Shown: positions 10,808-21,583 of the stretch, in pieces
How positions within the stretch are numbered: the stretch's first letter is position 1
How the letters are laid out: each line of letters begins with the position of its first letter
NCBI RefSeq assembly: GCF_030272615.1
Contig: NC_081407.1
Span: forward strand, 317,280,456 to 317,344,455
Direction: 5' to 3'
DNA: 64,000 bases
Source of the DNA: Cryptomeria japonica
Taxonomy: Eukaryota; Streptophyta; Pinopsida; Cupressales; Cupressaceae
Notes under the pieces: model-generated
Seen by the model: only the letters and a program-made list of their open reading frames with translations
Databases searched by the model: none
What the model was told of the DNA's origin: nothing
Made by a program: the position numbers and the translations under genes

Positions 10808-11325
10808 AGTGGCATTCACTGTTCATCACAAAATGCTACTTTTTATCTACATACATATGGTACTCTATCCTAGTAACACTCACTGTTCATCACAAAGTGT
10901 TGCTTCTATCCTGGTGACACTCACTGTTCATCACAAAGTGTTGCTTCTATCCTAGTGGTACTCCCTATTCATCACAAAGTACTACATGTTTTGCACTCCC
11001 TGTTCATCACAAAGTGCTGCTCACATTTGCACTCACTATTCATCACAAAGTGCTGCTCTTTTTTTTAGTACTCCCTGTTCATCACAAAGTACTATGTCTT
11101 GGTACTCCATGTTCATCACAAAGTGCCTTGATCTATCCTATCCTAGGGCCTCTACTTGAGTGTATCCTCTTGAGTAGTTTCCTAATTGGCAATGTATGTT
11201 CTATCATAGAATTGTCAATCCTAGCCCTATCTGTTATCCTAGTCTTCCCTAGAGGACCTACTTGAGTGTATCCTCTTAGCAGCTTATCCAATTGACAACG
11301 TATGTTCATCACAGAACTGTCAATT
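10808..11325 (+). repeat. Array of about ten covarying hairpins between the antisense ORF and the 3' LTR of A
   Basis: Eight units between 10808 and 11127 each have a 15-nt loop of consensus CMCTGTTCATCACAA closed by a 5 to 9 bp stem. The stem sequence differs but pairing is kept: GCATT/AATGC, ACACT/AGTGT, GTACT/AGTAC, GCACT/AGTGC. Two diverged units follow: 11185-11193 pairs with 11211-11219 (9 bp), and 11290-11297 pairs with 11318-11325 (8 bp). These last two lie in a duplicated segment with a period of about 106 bp. All non-Watson-Crick pairs are G-T when read on the plus strand, so the fold would belong to the genomic (sense) RNA. Confidence 0.85.
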
Positions 11326-11812
11326 TGACCTAGAAGATATATTATCCTATCTAGCATGCATTTATGACAAAATTTCATGTGACAAAGTACAAGGAGGTTT
11401 TGCGGTACTTACCGGCTTTCCTGCATCTGCTAGCCTCTGATATCGGCGAACATGATCAAATTTGTGCACCAATGCCATCGCTGTTGACTACTACTGCTCT
11501 ATTCTCTCTCTGCACTTTGATCTTGTGGATGTGTGGATGACAATGAGGATGTTTTCCCTCGTGGTCTATTTATAGACTGCCCTAGCCCTAGCCCTAGCCC
11601 TCGTTTCCCGAGTCAGTCTTCATTATCCCGTGACTCTGTCACTCTATCCGGTCAGTCCATTCTATCCCGTCTTTCTTATCAAGAGATTTTCTGTGATCTT
11701 TCCAGACATTTTCATCCAATCTCTCGAGGGGGCATATCATTCCCATCTTGGGGCAACATTGTATCAGTTCATATTATCTTCTTTGAAACAACGCGACAAG
11801 CCGCATTGTCTC
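11326..11812 (+). other. Spacer before the polypurine tract of A
   Basis: No gene is seen. A short (CCCTAG)n run lies at about 11580-11603. The stretch ends at the polypurine tract. Confidence 0.55.
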
Positions 11813-11826
11813 AAAGAGGGGCAAAA
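11813..11826 (+). promoter_or_regulatory. Polypurine tract of element A
   Basis: AAAGAGGGGCAAAA lies directly before the TGTAGACACC start of the 3' LTR, the expected position for the plus-strand DNA primer. Confidence 0.85.
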
Positions 11827-12489
11827 TGTAGACACCTAAAATTGTCATGTCTAATTAAATAAATATTTTATTTATTTAATTATCTAAGCCTAATTCTTCT
11901 ATTAATTAAATAAATCTTTATTTATTTAATTAATCCCACTTCCTCTATTAATTAAATAAATCTTTATTTATTTAATTAATTCATTAGCCTTTTCCACTTA
12001 TGACACATCTCATTCATCTCTTAATTCATACACTACCTACCCTTTCATTATTTTATTATTTCCTTTACCTACCCTCTAATCATAGCCAACCTCTTTTACA
12101 CCTCTCAATCTTATCCTTCCATTTCTTATAGTGTCTTCTATATAAGGAGATGCTTCCTTCATTATCAAACCCCCCGTTGACTACTTGACTACACTACGCT
12201 TTTGAACATATGCAATCCTACTTGCAACCACATTTTTGTTCTTTGTTGAGCTCTTGTGCACATAAAATCTGAGAGCAAATATATCAAGCAAGATCAATGG
12301 AGATAGGAAGAATGGAGATCCAAACCCTATTGGACATGTGATGGTATAATCTTTGTGATTTCATTTGATTTGCATTGTTTTAGGTAATCTTCATATGTTA
12401 TGGTGGATCTTTGTTGTTGTTAGGCTAGGGTTTTGTGATTGAATTCATTTAGTCTTTCAATATTGTTGTATCCATTTTCACCATATACA
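11827..12489 (+). repeat. 3' LTR of element A
   Basis: It starts TGTAGACACC after the polypurine tract and ends ATATACA at 12489. Length is 663 bp. It holds three perfect palindromes in U3 (11852-11882, 11901-11934 and an equal copy at about 11949-11982) and the TATA box near 12138. It matches the 5' LTR without gaps from about 11936 onward. Confidence 0.92.
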
Positions 12490-13800
12490 GTGGCATCACA
12501 GAGAGTTTACATCAATAAATGAAGAACATGCCAATGCTTTTAATGCAACAGTGGAAGTCTATCTCTTATTCAATATCTCTAGTGAAACCCCCATGATCTT
12601 TTGTTGGAGTAGAATTTGTTATATTCTAGAAAGGGTCTTGTCCTTTGTTGATGGGATATTCATCTACCTCAAGAAATAACTGTTCTTTTCTCCAACAAGA
12701 AGTGGAACTAAATGAAGATCTAGCACCATGAAATGAACCCTCAAAAGGATTACTATAGTTAGTTTTGGTAGATAATGATCTAGGTAAAATACTAATGTGG
12801 CTTTAGGAAACATTATGTACTAGCTTAGCATACTCCAACAACTTTGGTGCTACATGCTACATCCAATTAAGTCTCCATCGGTATCTCTATTGTGTTTATG
12901 GATTGGGATTCAATGTACTCTTTTTATACACAGATTTTACTTTCAACTAAGGAGGTTTGTATGTACTTACTTGTCTTTCGATTGTATCCCTATTTCAAGA
13001 ATTTCTTCTATCAACAAATCATTTGTTGTAAGTTGTACAAGTGGAACCTTGAACATGCCTTCCATGCTAGCCTTGTTGATACGTTCAACACCATCTTGTG
13101 CAACAAATCTTTAGAACTCCACTATTTCATTGAAGAGTGAGTAGTAGGAACAATCTAGGACACTTATAGAGGTTTTGCAAGAGAGATAAATAGACCTAAA
13201 TATTATGGCTTAATAATGATCAATAGGTAAACAGATAAGAAACTCTAAATATCAAAATGACTTTCTCAATTGTCTTTACTAGAAATGGATAGATCTGCTA
13301 ATAATGGCTTTATGACTATATGTCAACTTTAGACTCAATCCAAGAAGAGCTAGAACTAATATGCGATATCTAGATTTATGATCTCTATAATATAACAATC
13401 CCATAATTATGTTTCCACGCATCTATACCACAACACAAACATCATGCTAGTGTTCAACCATAGCAATTGATATCCTAATTATAGAATGTGAAATATGCAC
13501 ATAACTATGAATAAAGATTAAGAAAAACAAAGAAAGATGCTTATTGCAAACATAAATGACTAATGGACAAGAATTGAATTCATTGTAGATAGTTTTAAAT
13601 ATCAAATTCACTTATTTGTGTGCATTTAGTAACTCATGTACTTGTGGCCAACCATTTATCTCTTTCATAAATTAAACACTTATTAATAACATTAAATGGC
13701 TGAGTAATTATGTTTTAGTTGAAATTGAAAATAAAATATTTTATTTCAAGACAACTCACACTATTCCCTATCATATTTTAGAATCTCGGTTTTGTTAGTA
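12490..13800 (+). other. Stretch with no recognised gene
   Basis: AT-rich sequence with only short open frames that resemble nothing I know. No LTR boundary, tRNA or repeat array is evident. Confidence 0.5.
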
Positions 13801-13859
13801 GTGCTTTGATGTCTTTGGAGCTGATCATTGCATTTCTTTAGTTACATTTGCCAGCGTAC

Positions 13860-14716
13860 TCCCAGGTATGGACATCTATCAAAGCATAAAAGATAGAGGA
13901 ATTTTGTCAGATGTAGTTGCAACTGCTCTGTTAGCATGTATGCAAAATGTGGAAGCATAGACAAGGCACGGGAACTATTTGACGGATTGCCTCAAAAGAA
14001 ATGTGGTTTCCTGGACTACAATGATTGCCGGATATGCACAAAATGGATTTGTTGAGAAGGCTTTAGAAACTTTCAAGCAAATGCAATCGGCAGGTGTAAA
14101 GCCAAATTCCACGACCATTGCTACTATCCTCTCTGCCTATGCCAAAATGGAAGATTTGGAACAGGGTATGGACATTCATCGAAGCATAAAGGATAGAGGA
14201 ATTTTGTCAGATGTTGTAGTTGCAACTGCCCTAGTAGACATGTATGAAAAATGTGGAAGCATAGACAAGGCACGTGAACTGTTTGATAGAATGCCTGAAA
14301 GAAATGTTGTCTCGTGGACTGCAACGATTGTTGGATATGCACAAAATGGATTTGTCAAAAAGGCTTTAGACACTTTCAAGAAAATGAAATTGGAAGGCAT
14401 AAAGCCAAATTCCACAACCTTTGCTAGCATCCTCCCTGCCTATGCAAAAATGGGAGCTTTGGAACAGGGTATGGACATGCATCAAAGCATAACAGATAGA
14501 GGAATTTTGTTAGGTGTTGTACTTGCAAATGCCCTGCTTGACATGAATACAAAATGTGGAAACATGGACAAGGCTCGTGAATTGTTTGATACAATGCCGC
14601 AAAGAGATGTGATCTCATGTGAACAATCAACATGTGCGTATACGGGAGGAAGGGATTGCTGCTACAAAATTGAATGCTCACTCCTCAATCACAGTTCTAT
14701 GGTTTTACAAGATTAA
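13860..14716 (+). pseudogene. PLS-class pentatricopeptide repeat (PPR) gene fragment
   Basis: PPR proteins bind RNA in mitochondria or chloroplasts. The clean part, from about 13979, has two consecutive units of about 103 residues, each with the signatures NVVSWT, GYAQNGF, AL-TFK-M, G-KPNSTT, A-MG/ED-LEQGMD and KCG-DKARELFD-MP. A further unit starts at about 13869 (MDIYQSIKDRG) but needs two frame changes, near 13925 and 13990, to join. The sequence ends abruptly after RDVIS without the rest of the repeat, an E domain or a DYW domain, and no targeting peptide is present. It is a gene scrap stranded among transposons; the parent gene is elsewhere. Confidence 0.85.
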
Positions 14717-15145
14717 ACTAGGGTAATTAACCACCACATGTATATTTTTTGCAACATGAAATTAAAAACTAGGGCAATTTGAATCTACCTCCTGCGTGGG
14801 ATTGCAAGCAATGCCACAAATGCCTTCGATGCAGGTTTGATGTTCTTGGGGATTGAAGTTGCCATAGACGCCTACACAGGATTGCAATGCACAAATGAAT
14901 TCCCCTCTTCTTTTTTTTAAAGTAATGGCCGTTGTCATTGGAATTACGACAAACTCGAGCACTTTTTTGAAAAAAAGAAAATTCTCATTGCTAATGCCTT
15001 CTTCGTCGAAACCAAATGGGAAATTGCTGTCGGAATTATGATGAATGTGGGCATTTTTTCAAAAAAAACATCAAATTTGGCCACAATATACCTTCTCCGT
15101 CAGAAACCTCAGTCATAAATCTAGTCCAAATGTATTAGTGACTCT
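14717..15145 (+). other. Junction stretch with no recognised gene
   Basis: It contains two related copies of a phrase of about 110 bp (GGAATTAYGA followed by a GCAYTTTTTT and A-run) near 14940 and 15035. It separates the PPR fragment from the broken end of Copia element J. Confidence 0.45.
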
Positions 15146-15882
15146 TTGCACATAGCATTTTCAGGTTTTAATATGTCAAGCATACCTCTGATAGATTTTG
15201 CCTTACTGACTTTAGCTATGCTATCAAAATTAACATGACACAATCTTTTGTGCCACAACCAGCTATCTTCAACCTGAGCCACTAGACAATTACCTATGGT
15301 CGTGTCTAGATGAAATAAATTGCCTCTTGACTGTTTACCGGTTGCAATCAAACTTCTAGATTTATCAATTATTTTACATATCCCTTCATTGAACTCTAAC
15401 CGGTAGCCCTTATTGCTAAGTTGTGCAGCACCTAACAAACTATATTTTAATCTTTCTACCCAATAGACATCATCACAATTTGTCTTATCATTCAAGGCTA
15501 TAGACCCCTTACCTTTTACTACACATGGGGCATCATTTCCCAACCTCACTGTTCCTCCATTGCAATCCTCCATGTTGTGGAATTTGTTTCTATCACCGGT
15601 CATGTGGTGAGTGCAGCCATTATCGATCACCCATTCTCCACACTGGTTTGTGTTAGAAATCAATACCATATCTCCTTCCTCTGTGTTTTCCTCCTTGACT
15701 ACCACAAATGCAATGCCATCTCCATTAGATCCCTCTGATTCTTCATCAGTGACTCCTTCTTCTGCAAGATAACATTCTTTCTTGCTCTTGTCCCTATAAC
15801 TTCTAAAATTATCCTTCCTCTCTCTATCATTGTCAAGGCACCTTGAAGCAATATGACCTATCTTATTACAAGAGAATCACTT
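15121..15882 (-). pseudogene. Copia zinc knuckle, protease and GAG pre-integrase domain (truncated), element J
   Basis: It continues the gag frame after two TGA codons beside the knuckle (SCNKIGHIASRCL). The aspartic protease start is WVIDNGCTHHMTGD, with DNG in place of the more common DSG. The pre-integrase His/Cys segment reads WLWHKRLCHVNFDSI and then CKE, after which homology stops and the frame ends nine residues later. In Copia elements protease matures the polyprotein and this segment precedes integrase. Confidence 0.85.
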
Positions 15883-16692
15883 TCAGGGTAGTTTACCTTT
15901 GTATTTTCCTTTACCTCTTGGCAATATTCTTGCCAATAGAGCTTCAATTTCATCTTTCTCCTGTTCCTCACAGAGAAGATTGTCACTCTCATGGGAATGA
16001 CTAGTTCTAGTAGTAGAGATACTACCGGTTTCTTTCCTTCTCCTTATTGATGCATGAATCATGGATGCTTTGAAAGCAGCATCAATCTTTGGTATGTTGT
16101 TGTCATAATTGCTCAATTCAAAAGAAGTCAACTTACCGATCAATGAGTCAAGAGTTACATTGACTGTTCCCAAGGATTTGAGTTCCCGGATAGCAGAGAC
16201 CCTTATGGCATATTGTGGTAGTAGATTTCTCAGGATTTTGCTAACCACATCATCCTCCTTGAGCTTTCCTCTTGCACTTTTAATGGAGTTTACTACATCC
16301 TTTATCCTCTTGCTATAATGCTCTATGTTTTCACTTTCCTGCATTCTCATCTCATCATATTTTCCTCTCAGGTTGTCTACTTTGGCCTTTTGAACATGGG
16401 GATCTCCCCCATAGACTGTCTTCATCTTATTCCATACCTGAAAAGCTGATTTCAAATCTTGTACCTTAGCAAAATCATTATCTAAAAGAGTGCTAACAAT
16501 TAGATCCATAACAACAGTATTATCTTGCCTTTCCCTGATCTGGTCTGGAGTAAGAGTCCCTGAATGTTCATTGTACTCAGTGATCACATGATTCCAATAG
16601 TGTTCACCTAGGGATATTAGATAGAGTTTCATTCTTCCACACCATAAGGTGTAATTCTCCTTAGAGAACTTAGGACCCTCCTTACGCATCAT
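15883..16692 (-). pseudogene. gag: Copia gag of element J
   Basis: A 269-codon frame starting MMRKEGPKFSKENYTLW. The pattern Y-LW---M--YL near residues 14-26 and the following helical segments match the gag (UBN2/DUF4219) fold of plant Copia elements, and the C-terminus is Lys-rich (GKGKYKGK). It is free of stops, but the polyprotein frame is interrupted directly after it at the zinc knuckle. Gag forms the virus-like particle that encloses the RNA. Confidence 0.85.
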
Positions 16693-16744
16693 CTTGGATC
16701 TCTACCTAAGCCGATTAAGCTTCTTTTGATTCTAGGGACCTGAT

Positions 16745-16756
16745 GCTCTGATACCA
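16745..16756 (-). promoter_or_regulatory. Primer-binding site of element J (initiator tRNA-Met type)
   Basis: On the minus strand it reads TGGTATCAGAGC, the canonical complement of the 3' end of plant initiator tRNA-Met, 2 nt inside the LTR end. Confidence 0.9.
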
Positions 16757-16758
16757 AT

Positions 16759-18467
16759 TGTTAGTCCTAACTGGTGCTAAGAGGGGAGGGGTTAATCATC
16801 ACTTAATCAAATTTTTACAATTTAACTTTTAACTTAAATTTGCATTCATCTAAAATCCAACAATATACTTAATCACTGAAGTAAAATATGCAGGCATGAA
16901 AAGTTGATAGTGACAACAAGAAGTTATGTCGTGGAAACCCAAAAGGGAGAAAATTACGGTGTGATTAGGAACTCAAAAAATTTGTACTCTTCTGAAGTAT
17001 GCCCTGTGAGGAGCCATCCCTGTTAGGAGATTACAAAGACACTGTTAGGTGCCACCTAGTTAAGGGATTTTGATTAATGTTGGTTAGTGCCTTTACCCTA
17101 TTAAAGGTAGCCTGGTTAGAGGACTTAGAACATCAGTTAAGATGTCACTTGGCTAAGGGATTTTACAGTAGGGACCTATTAAATTCCAATCGGTTAAGGG
17201 ATTTATGTTGCAGTTGTTAGAAAGCAATAGATGGATGATTTGCTGAATTAGCTACTGATAGCTTGATCAAATCTCAATATGCATCACACTCAATACACAC
17301 CAGTTGTGTCTTCTCTACACAACACCAATTTCCTTCTTCCACCTTCGGCTCTTCACTCAAGCGGTCACCTATCCCTTGACACTGCACTCTACCAATCCTC
17401 AGACCTTCGACTCTACACTCTTCCGGTCCTTGACCTTAGGCTCTGCACTCTGCCAGTCCTCTGATCTTTGGCTCTGCACTTTTCCAGTTCACTATCTCTC
17501 GACTTTGTACTTAGTCGATCTACCTCAAACACACTCTATTGTGCTAACACCATTTAGCACTTCCTCTCAATCTTCTCTTCACTTTGGATCGCCTTCAACA
17601 AAATCTCCTTGTTGTAAATTTCACGATCAAAAATTTCTAAATGAACTTCAAGAAGACTTTATACATTTTCTGCCGACACCTTCAGGCATTTCCTCAATTG
17701 AACCGATCATGGATTTCCAAAGATTTCAAATTCAAAATCTCCCACTTTCTCTGCGTGCCTTACAACAATTTCACCAAGTGTTCAACCAATTCTGCTACTG
17801 CATCTCCCAAAGATAGAAAGTTCTAAGTCGTGTTGAGCCAAATAAGTGTGAACCAAAAAATCTGCATGTAATCATGCTTGATTGCATGATAACTGAAAGT
17901 TGACCTTACCAACATATGATTTGGTGTAGACACAAGCTCACCAACTCATCCTTTTCCACTACAACTGAATGACCAATCACCATTCCAAGATTTATGGTGA
18001 TCACCTATCTTCCTTCTATCATACTGGTGTATCGGTATGCCACTGCACTTCTATATTACCAGTTCATACTTTGATTGCCGGTTTGTTGTGCTAGCACCAA
18101 GTCTCTTCCTCTATTTACCAATGAGTTACCGATTTGTATAAACAAATAGGTTTTGTTTCCTGAGTCACCTTTTGTGACTTCACCATCATCAAAGTGACCG
18201 ATCATCATCATCGAAGTGACCAATCTCCCTAAATGATAGACCAGTTGGCTTAGTGATCTTTCCTTTAGCTGATTGAACCTTTGATCATTGAATACCAAAT
18301 TTGTTTCCATGTATTGTAAGTCATCACTTTTTCTTACTGAAAAACAACACCACTCTACCTATAGCATTTCACCGGTTAGTGTCTTCACCGGTAAGTGTTG
18401 GAAATCAATGACAAATCTTAGCACATATACCAGTTCACTGGATTAACCAGTTTTGTCAATGCCAACA
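16759..18467 (-). repeat. 5' LTR of Copia element J
   Basis: On the minus strand it runs from TGTTGGCATTGACAAAAC (18467) to GGACTAACA (16759), about 1.7 kb. It is rich in ACCGGT-like words. Near its 3' end it has a C-rich loop closed by an imperfect stem (GTGATGA/TTAGCAC), resembling the other Copia LTRs here. Confidence 0.75.
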
Positions 18468-18899
18468 ATCCAACACTAGGAGTATAATGATGGATCAAAT
18501 ATTTGCATTCAATCACCAATAAGAAGATGAATCAGATGATAGACCTATTTTAGGACTATAGGAGTTCACCCTAAATAATGATTACTTCACCATGTTCATT
18601 AACAAGATGGTCACAAATTTTAAACACTTGGGAGGAGATCTAGAGCCATCTGTCCTACTACTCCCTGGTTGGTGTCATATTCACAGACATGAGCATCCAA
18701 CTTGTCATGATGCTATGGATCAAGTTTAGATCCAGATCCTCTAAGAGACTAACAATTCCACCTCTTCCTATTCTTTTGAATCAAACTCTTGATACAATTA
18801 ACCAAATGATGTTGTGTATAGATATAGCTCAAACACATTTGGATCAGATCAGGAACTCCCTCCCCTTCATGAAGATGGTACTTCTATAGATGATGAAAC

Positions 18900-19953
18900 T
18901 TCCAATGTAGTTGATGAAAATGTTAGATAAAGCCCAATCTCTTCCATGGAGGTGATACCCTCAATATAGTTAGACTCGTTTAATGCACCTAGAGAAGATT
19001 GGATTAACCAAGACCAAAAACAATTTTAATTTCAAATAGAAGATGAGGAAAGAGCCCCTCCATTAGTTGTTGAATTTATACCTAATCCATAACAACTTGG
19101 AGATGCGAAAGATTTTTAGAACATAGAATCTCAGCAACCATGTGTAGTAGATCTTCACTCACCCAACCAAGCTTCAAGATGTAAGTCTAGAAATAAAATT
19201 AAGTTGCATAATTATAAAGAGATAGACACCTGAACACTCTAATTTAATGACTCAAAGAGAAAGTGAGGGAGTAGACCAGGAATAGAATTTATCGATCCAA
19301 AAGGAAAATGTTTATTCATTGCCCTCATATTGTAGTTCACTTGTACTGACAATGTGGTAGAATATGAATCTCTCATTCATGGGTTGTTGATGGCACAAAA
19401 GAAGGTTAAGATGTCATTGGTTGAAGGAGATCCATAATTAGTAATTAGGAAAATTAGAAGCCAGTATGCCTTCCATGAAAAATGCCTCAATGCATACAGT
19501 AATAGAGTTTGGGACATGATCGAAGACTTTGATGCATTTGGCATTAAGTCTATTCCATGGCGCAAGAATAATGTAGTTGATTCCTTAGCAGTGGTGGCTA
19601 GCTCACTTGAGCCAATTGGTACTTCCAGGTTAAAAAGGTTTTTAGTAGAATTAGTTGCCACCCCTGTAGTCCTCGATAATCTAACAAATTTTCAAGTGTT
19701 TGAAGATGATCATCATATATTGCAATTCATCTTGACGGCCGGAGTTTTTGAAAATCAAGTGATTGATGAAGTTGAATATGAGGTGGATGATGTCAAAGAT
19801 GAAGGCATCATCAATCTTAGGACTAATTCTATTTCCAAAGGGATGGTTGCTTTGGAAATAATTTCTTATCAGGATGAATCATCTCACAAGAAAGGTTCAT
19901 TTGTAGAATCTAATGGAGACAAAGTTGATCCTTATATTTTGGGTACTAATTAA
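18900..19953 (+). pseudogene. RNase H-like domain and linker upstream of RT in element C
   Basis: The region near 19290-19600 reads IDPKGK, DNVVEYESLIHGLL, VEGDP-LVIRKI and W-KNNVVDSLAVVASSL. This corresponds to the NN-AEYEAL-GL, GDSQLV and N--AD-LA signatures of the second (archaeal-type) RNase H of plant Gypsy elements. It lies before RT, not after it. The linker that follows (KGMVALE, then D-ESSHKKGSF) is Asp/Glu-rich. I recall plant Gypsy polyproteins with this order, but it is not the common one. The part from 18900 to 19290 is too decayed to assign. Confidence 0.65.
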
Positions 19954-19974
19954 AGATGATAAAAAAAGGTCTTA

Positions 19975-20416
19975 ATTGGGAAAGAATTCACCACCAAGGA
20001 GAGGAAAGGAATCCTCAATGCTTTGAAGGATTTTAGAGAAGTTATAGCTTGGGGATATGAAGACCTTAAAACATATGACACCCTAGTGATAGTGCACACC
20101 ATTCCATTGAAACTAGGAGCCAAGCCCTTCAGACAAAGACAGTGCTCAGTTTATGCCCTTATAGAGCCATATACCCTTAAAGAAGTCTGGAAAATTTTGA
20201 ATGCTAAAATCATTTTTCCAATAAGACACTCTACTTGGGTTGCAAATTTGGTCCTTGTACATAAGAAAAATGGAGAAATGAGATTGTGTCAATTTTTGTA
20301 ATCTCAATAAGTCTTCAAAGAAGGATAAATATCCTCTACTTTCAATTGATGAAGTTTTAAATTTTTTAATGAGTCTCAAATGATGTCTTTCCTTGATAGA
20401 TACTCAGGTTATAATC
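19975..20416 (+). pseudogene. Reverse transcriptase, N-terminal part (element C)
   Basis: Signatures are DFREVIAWGYEDLKTYDT, HTIPLKLGAKPFRQRQ, AKIIFPIRHSTWVANLVLVHKK and, after a frame change, SIDEVLNFL and FLDRYSGYN. These are the fingers and palm start of a Gypsy RT, which copies element RNA into DNA. It is cut at SGYN by the solo LTR and resumes at 21584 with QVMV. Confidence 0.85.
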
Positions 20417-21578
20417 TGTTGAATATCCCAAACAACTGAGAGTGGGGGTGAATCAATTGTCAATTAAAATCTTTTACTTATTCCATAGAAATAGATCTAG
20501 TAAACAAACTTCTAATTACTTAATCATAAACAAATATAAGCATGAGAGAGCACACACATGAAACACCAGATTTTATGTGGAAAACCCATGAAGGGAAAAA
20601 CCACAAAGAATGCTAATTCTCAATTATAAAACACCTATGAGGGTGACACCAGTTAAGGTGATTTTTACAAAGGATGGCTCATTGTCAAAATGCTCACTGC
20701 AAGTGGGCTCACCGCTTGGCTAAAACTGCCAGAAAAGAGCTCATTGCCCAGAAGAAGAAGAAAGAAAAAGAAAGAATCCACCACTGAAGAAGAACTGCCA
20801 CAATGTTGCAATGCCAGAAGAAACCTTTGGCTCACTAATTCTAGTACCAAACAACAACAACACACAACCACACTGCTCAACCACAACTGCACATAATCTC
20901 TCACAAATTCACACCAATAGAAAATATATCTTCTTTTTCAATCCACTTGTTTCTATATATTCTTCATTACAATAATCCTTTATTTATATTGATCTATTAA
21001 ATTAGGAATCTCCCAAGTCATCCAAGATAATTTTTGGAACACAATTTGAAATATGTCTACACTAAACATTCCTATGGTGGAAAGGAATGAGAAGTGGTCC
21101 ACACCACAAAGCACTACATCCATCAAAACAACACTTTATCCATACGCCACAATCACCGAAGCACAAAATAGAACCTTCAAGGTCAACCAGACCCAAAATG
21201 AACATATCCACAACCATGACTCTAGATCACATCATCACATCATGAATCATAATAACAAAGATAAAGACATGAACAACATAAATCCAAAATATTATCATCA
21301 GAACCAAAATTGTGGGGAAATGCGGAGCACTAAAAATTCTCTCAAATATCATCAACATTGAGAACACTTCTAGAGCACAACTTCTAGAGTACCAAATCAT
21401 AATAATGACATCCCAAAGAAACATCTAACAACATGCCAAAACTTCCATGCCTAAAACTACAACATATCAGAAATGCAGAGCACAAATCAATCACTGAAAC
21501 ACAAAATCATTATGTTGACATCAATGACAACCATACTGGAAATCATATTGACACATTATCAACTTCACATTTGCAACA
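20417..21578 (-). repeat. Solo Copia-type LTR inserted in the RT of element C
   Basis: On the minus strand it starts TGTTGCAAATGTGAAG, has the conserved TTGTCATTGATGTCAACA word about 60 nt in, and ends with the C-loop hairpin and ATATTCAACA. It is flanked by TAATC (20412-20416) and TAAAC (21579-21583), a 5-bp duplication with one change. Removing it rejoins RT exactly (SGYN-QVMV). No internal region remains, so it arose by LTR-LTR recombination. Confidence 0.88.
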
Positions 21579-21583
21579 TAAAC

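Larger units (their letters stand above)
1..12489 (+). mobile_element. Element A: non-autonomous Tat/Ogre-type Ty3-Gypsy LTR retrotransposon (5' end off-window)
   Basis: Its parts in order are a 5' LTR cut by the window edge (1-680), a primer-binding site, a 2.2-kb leader, gag-protease (2939-5860), a remnant ending in an integrase C-terminal tail (5918-7057), an antisense plant-mobile-domain frame, a hairpin array, a polypurine tract and the 3' LTR (11827-12489). The Tat/Ogre assignment rests on the protease region and the TGGCACGCCCGGTGGGAC primer site. RT, RNase H and the integrase core are absent, so it could only have moved with enzymes from a relative. From about 127 the 5' LTR aligns to the 3' LTR at a constant offset of 11809 with about a dozen mismatches, so the insertion is fairly recent. 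Confidence 0.9.
15121..18467 (-). mobile_element. Element J: truncated Ty1/Copia retrotransposon, minus strand
   Basis: Reading leftward: LTR (18467-16759), tRNA-iMet type primer site (16756-16745), gag, zinc knuckle, protease and the pre-integrase domain, which breaks off near 15146. Integrase core, RT, RNase H and the second LTR are missing, so no target-site duplication can be checked. Confidence 0.88.

Noticed and set aside
10808-11127. Regular repeats with spacers resembling a CRISPR array
   Set aside because: Units and spacers are too short and irregular, the repeats differ in their arms, there are no cas genes and the context is a plant retrotransposon.
11580-11603. CCCTAG run as a telomere repeat
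   Set aside because: The plant telomere unit is CCCTAAA; this is four short copies of another unit inside element A.
12854-13140. Two overlapping plus-strand frames
   Set aside because: Short, with no known motif, and mutually exclusive frames; not supported as genes.
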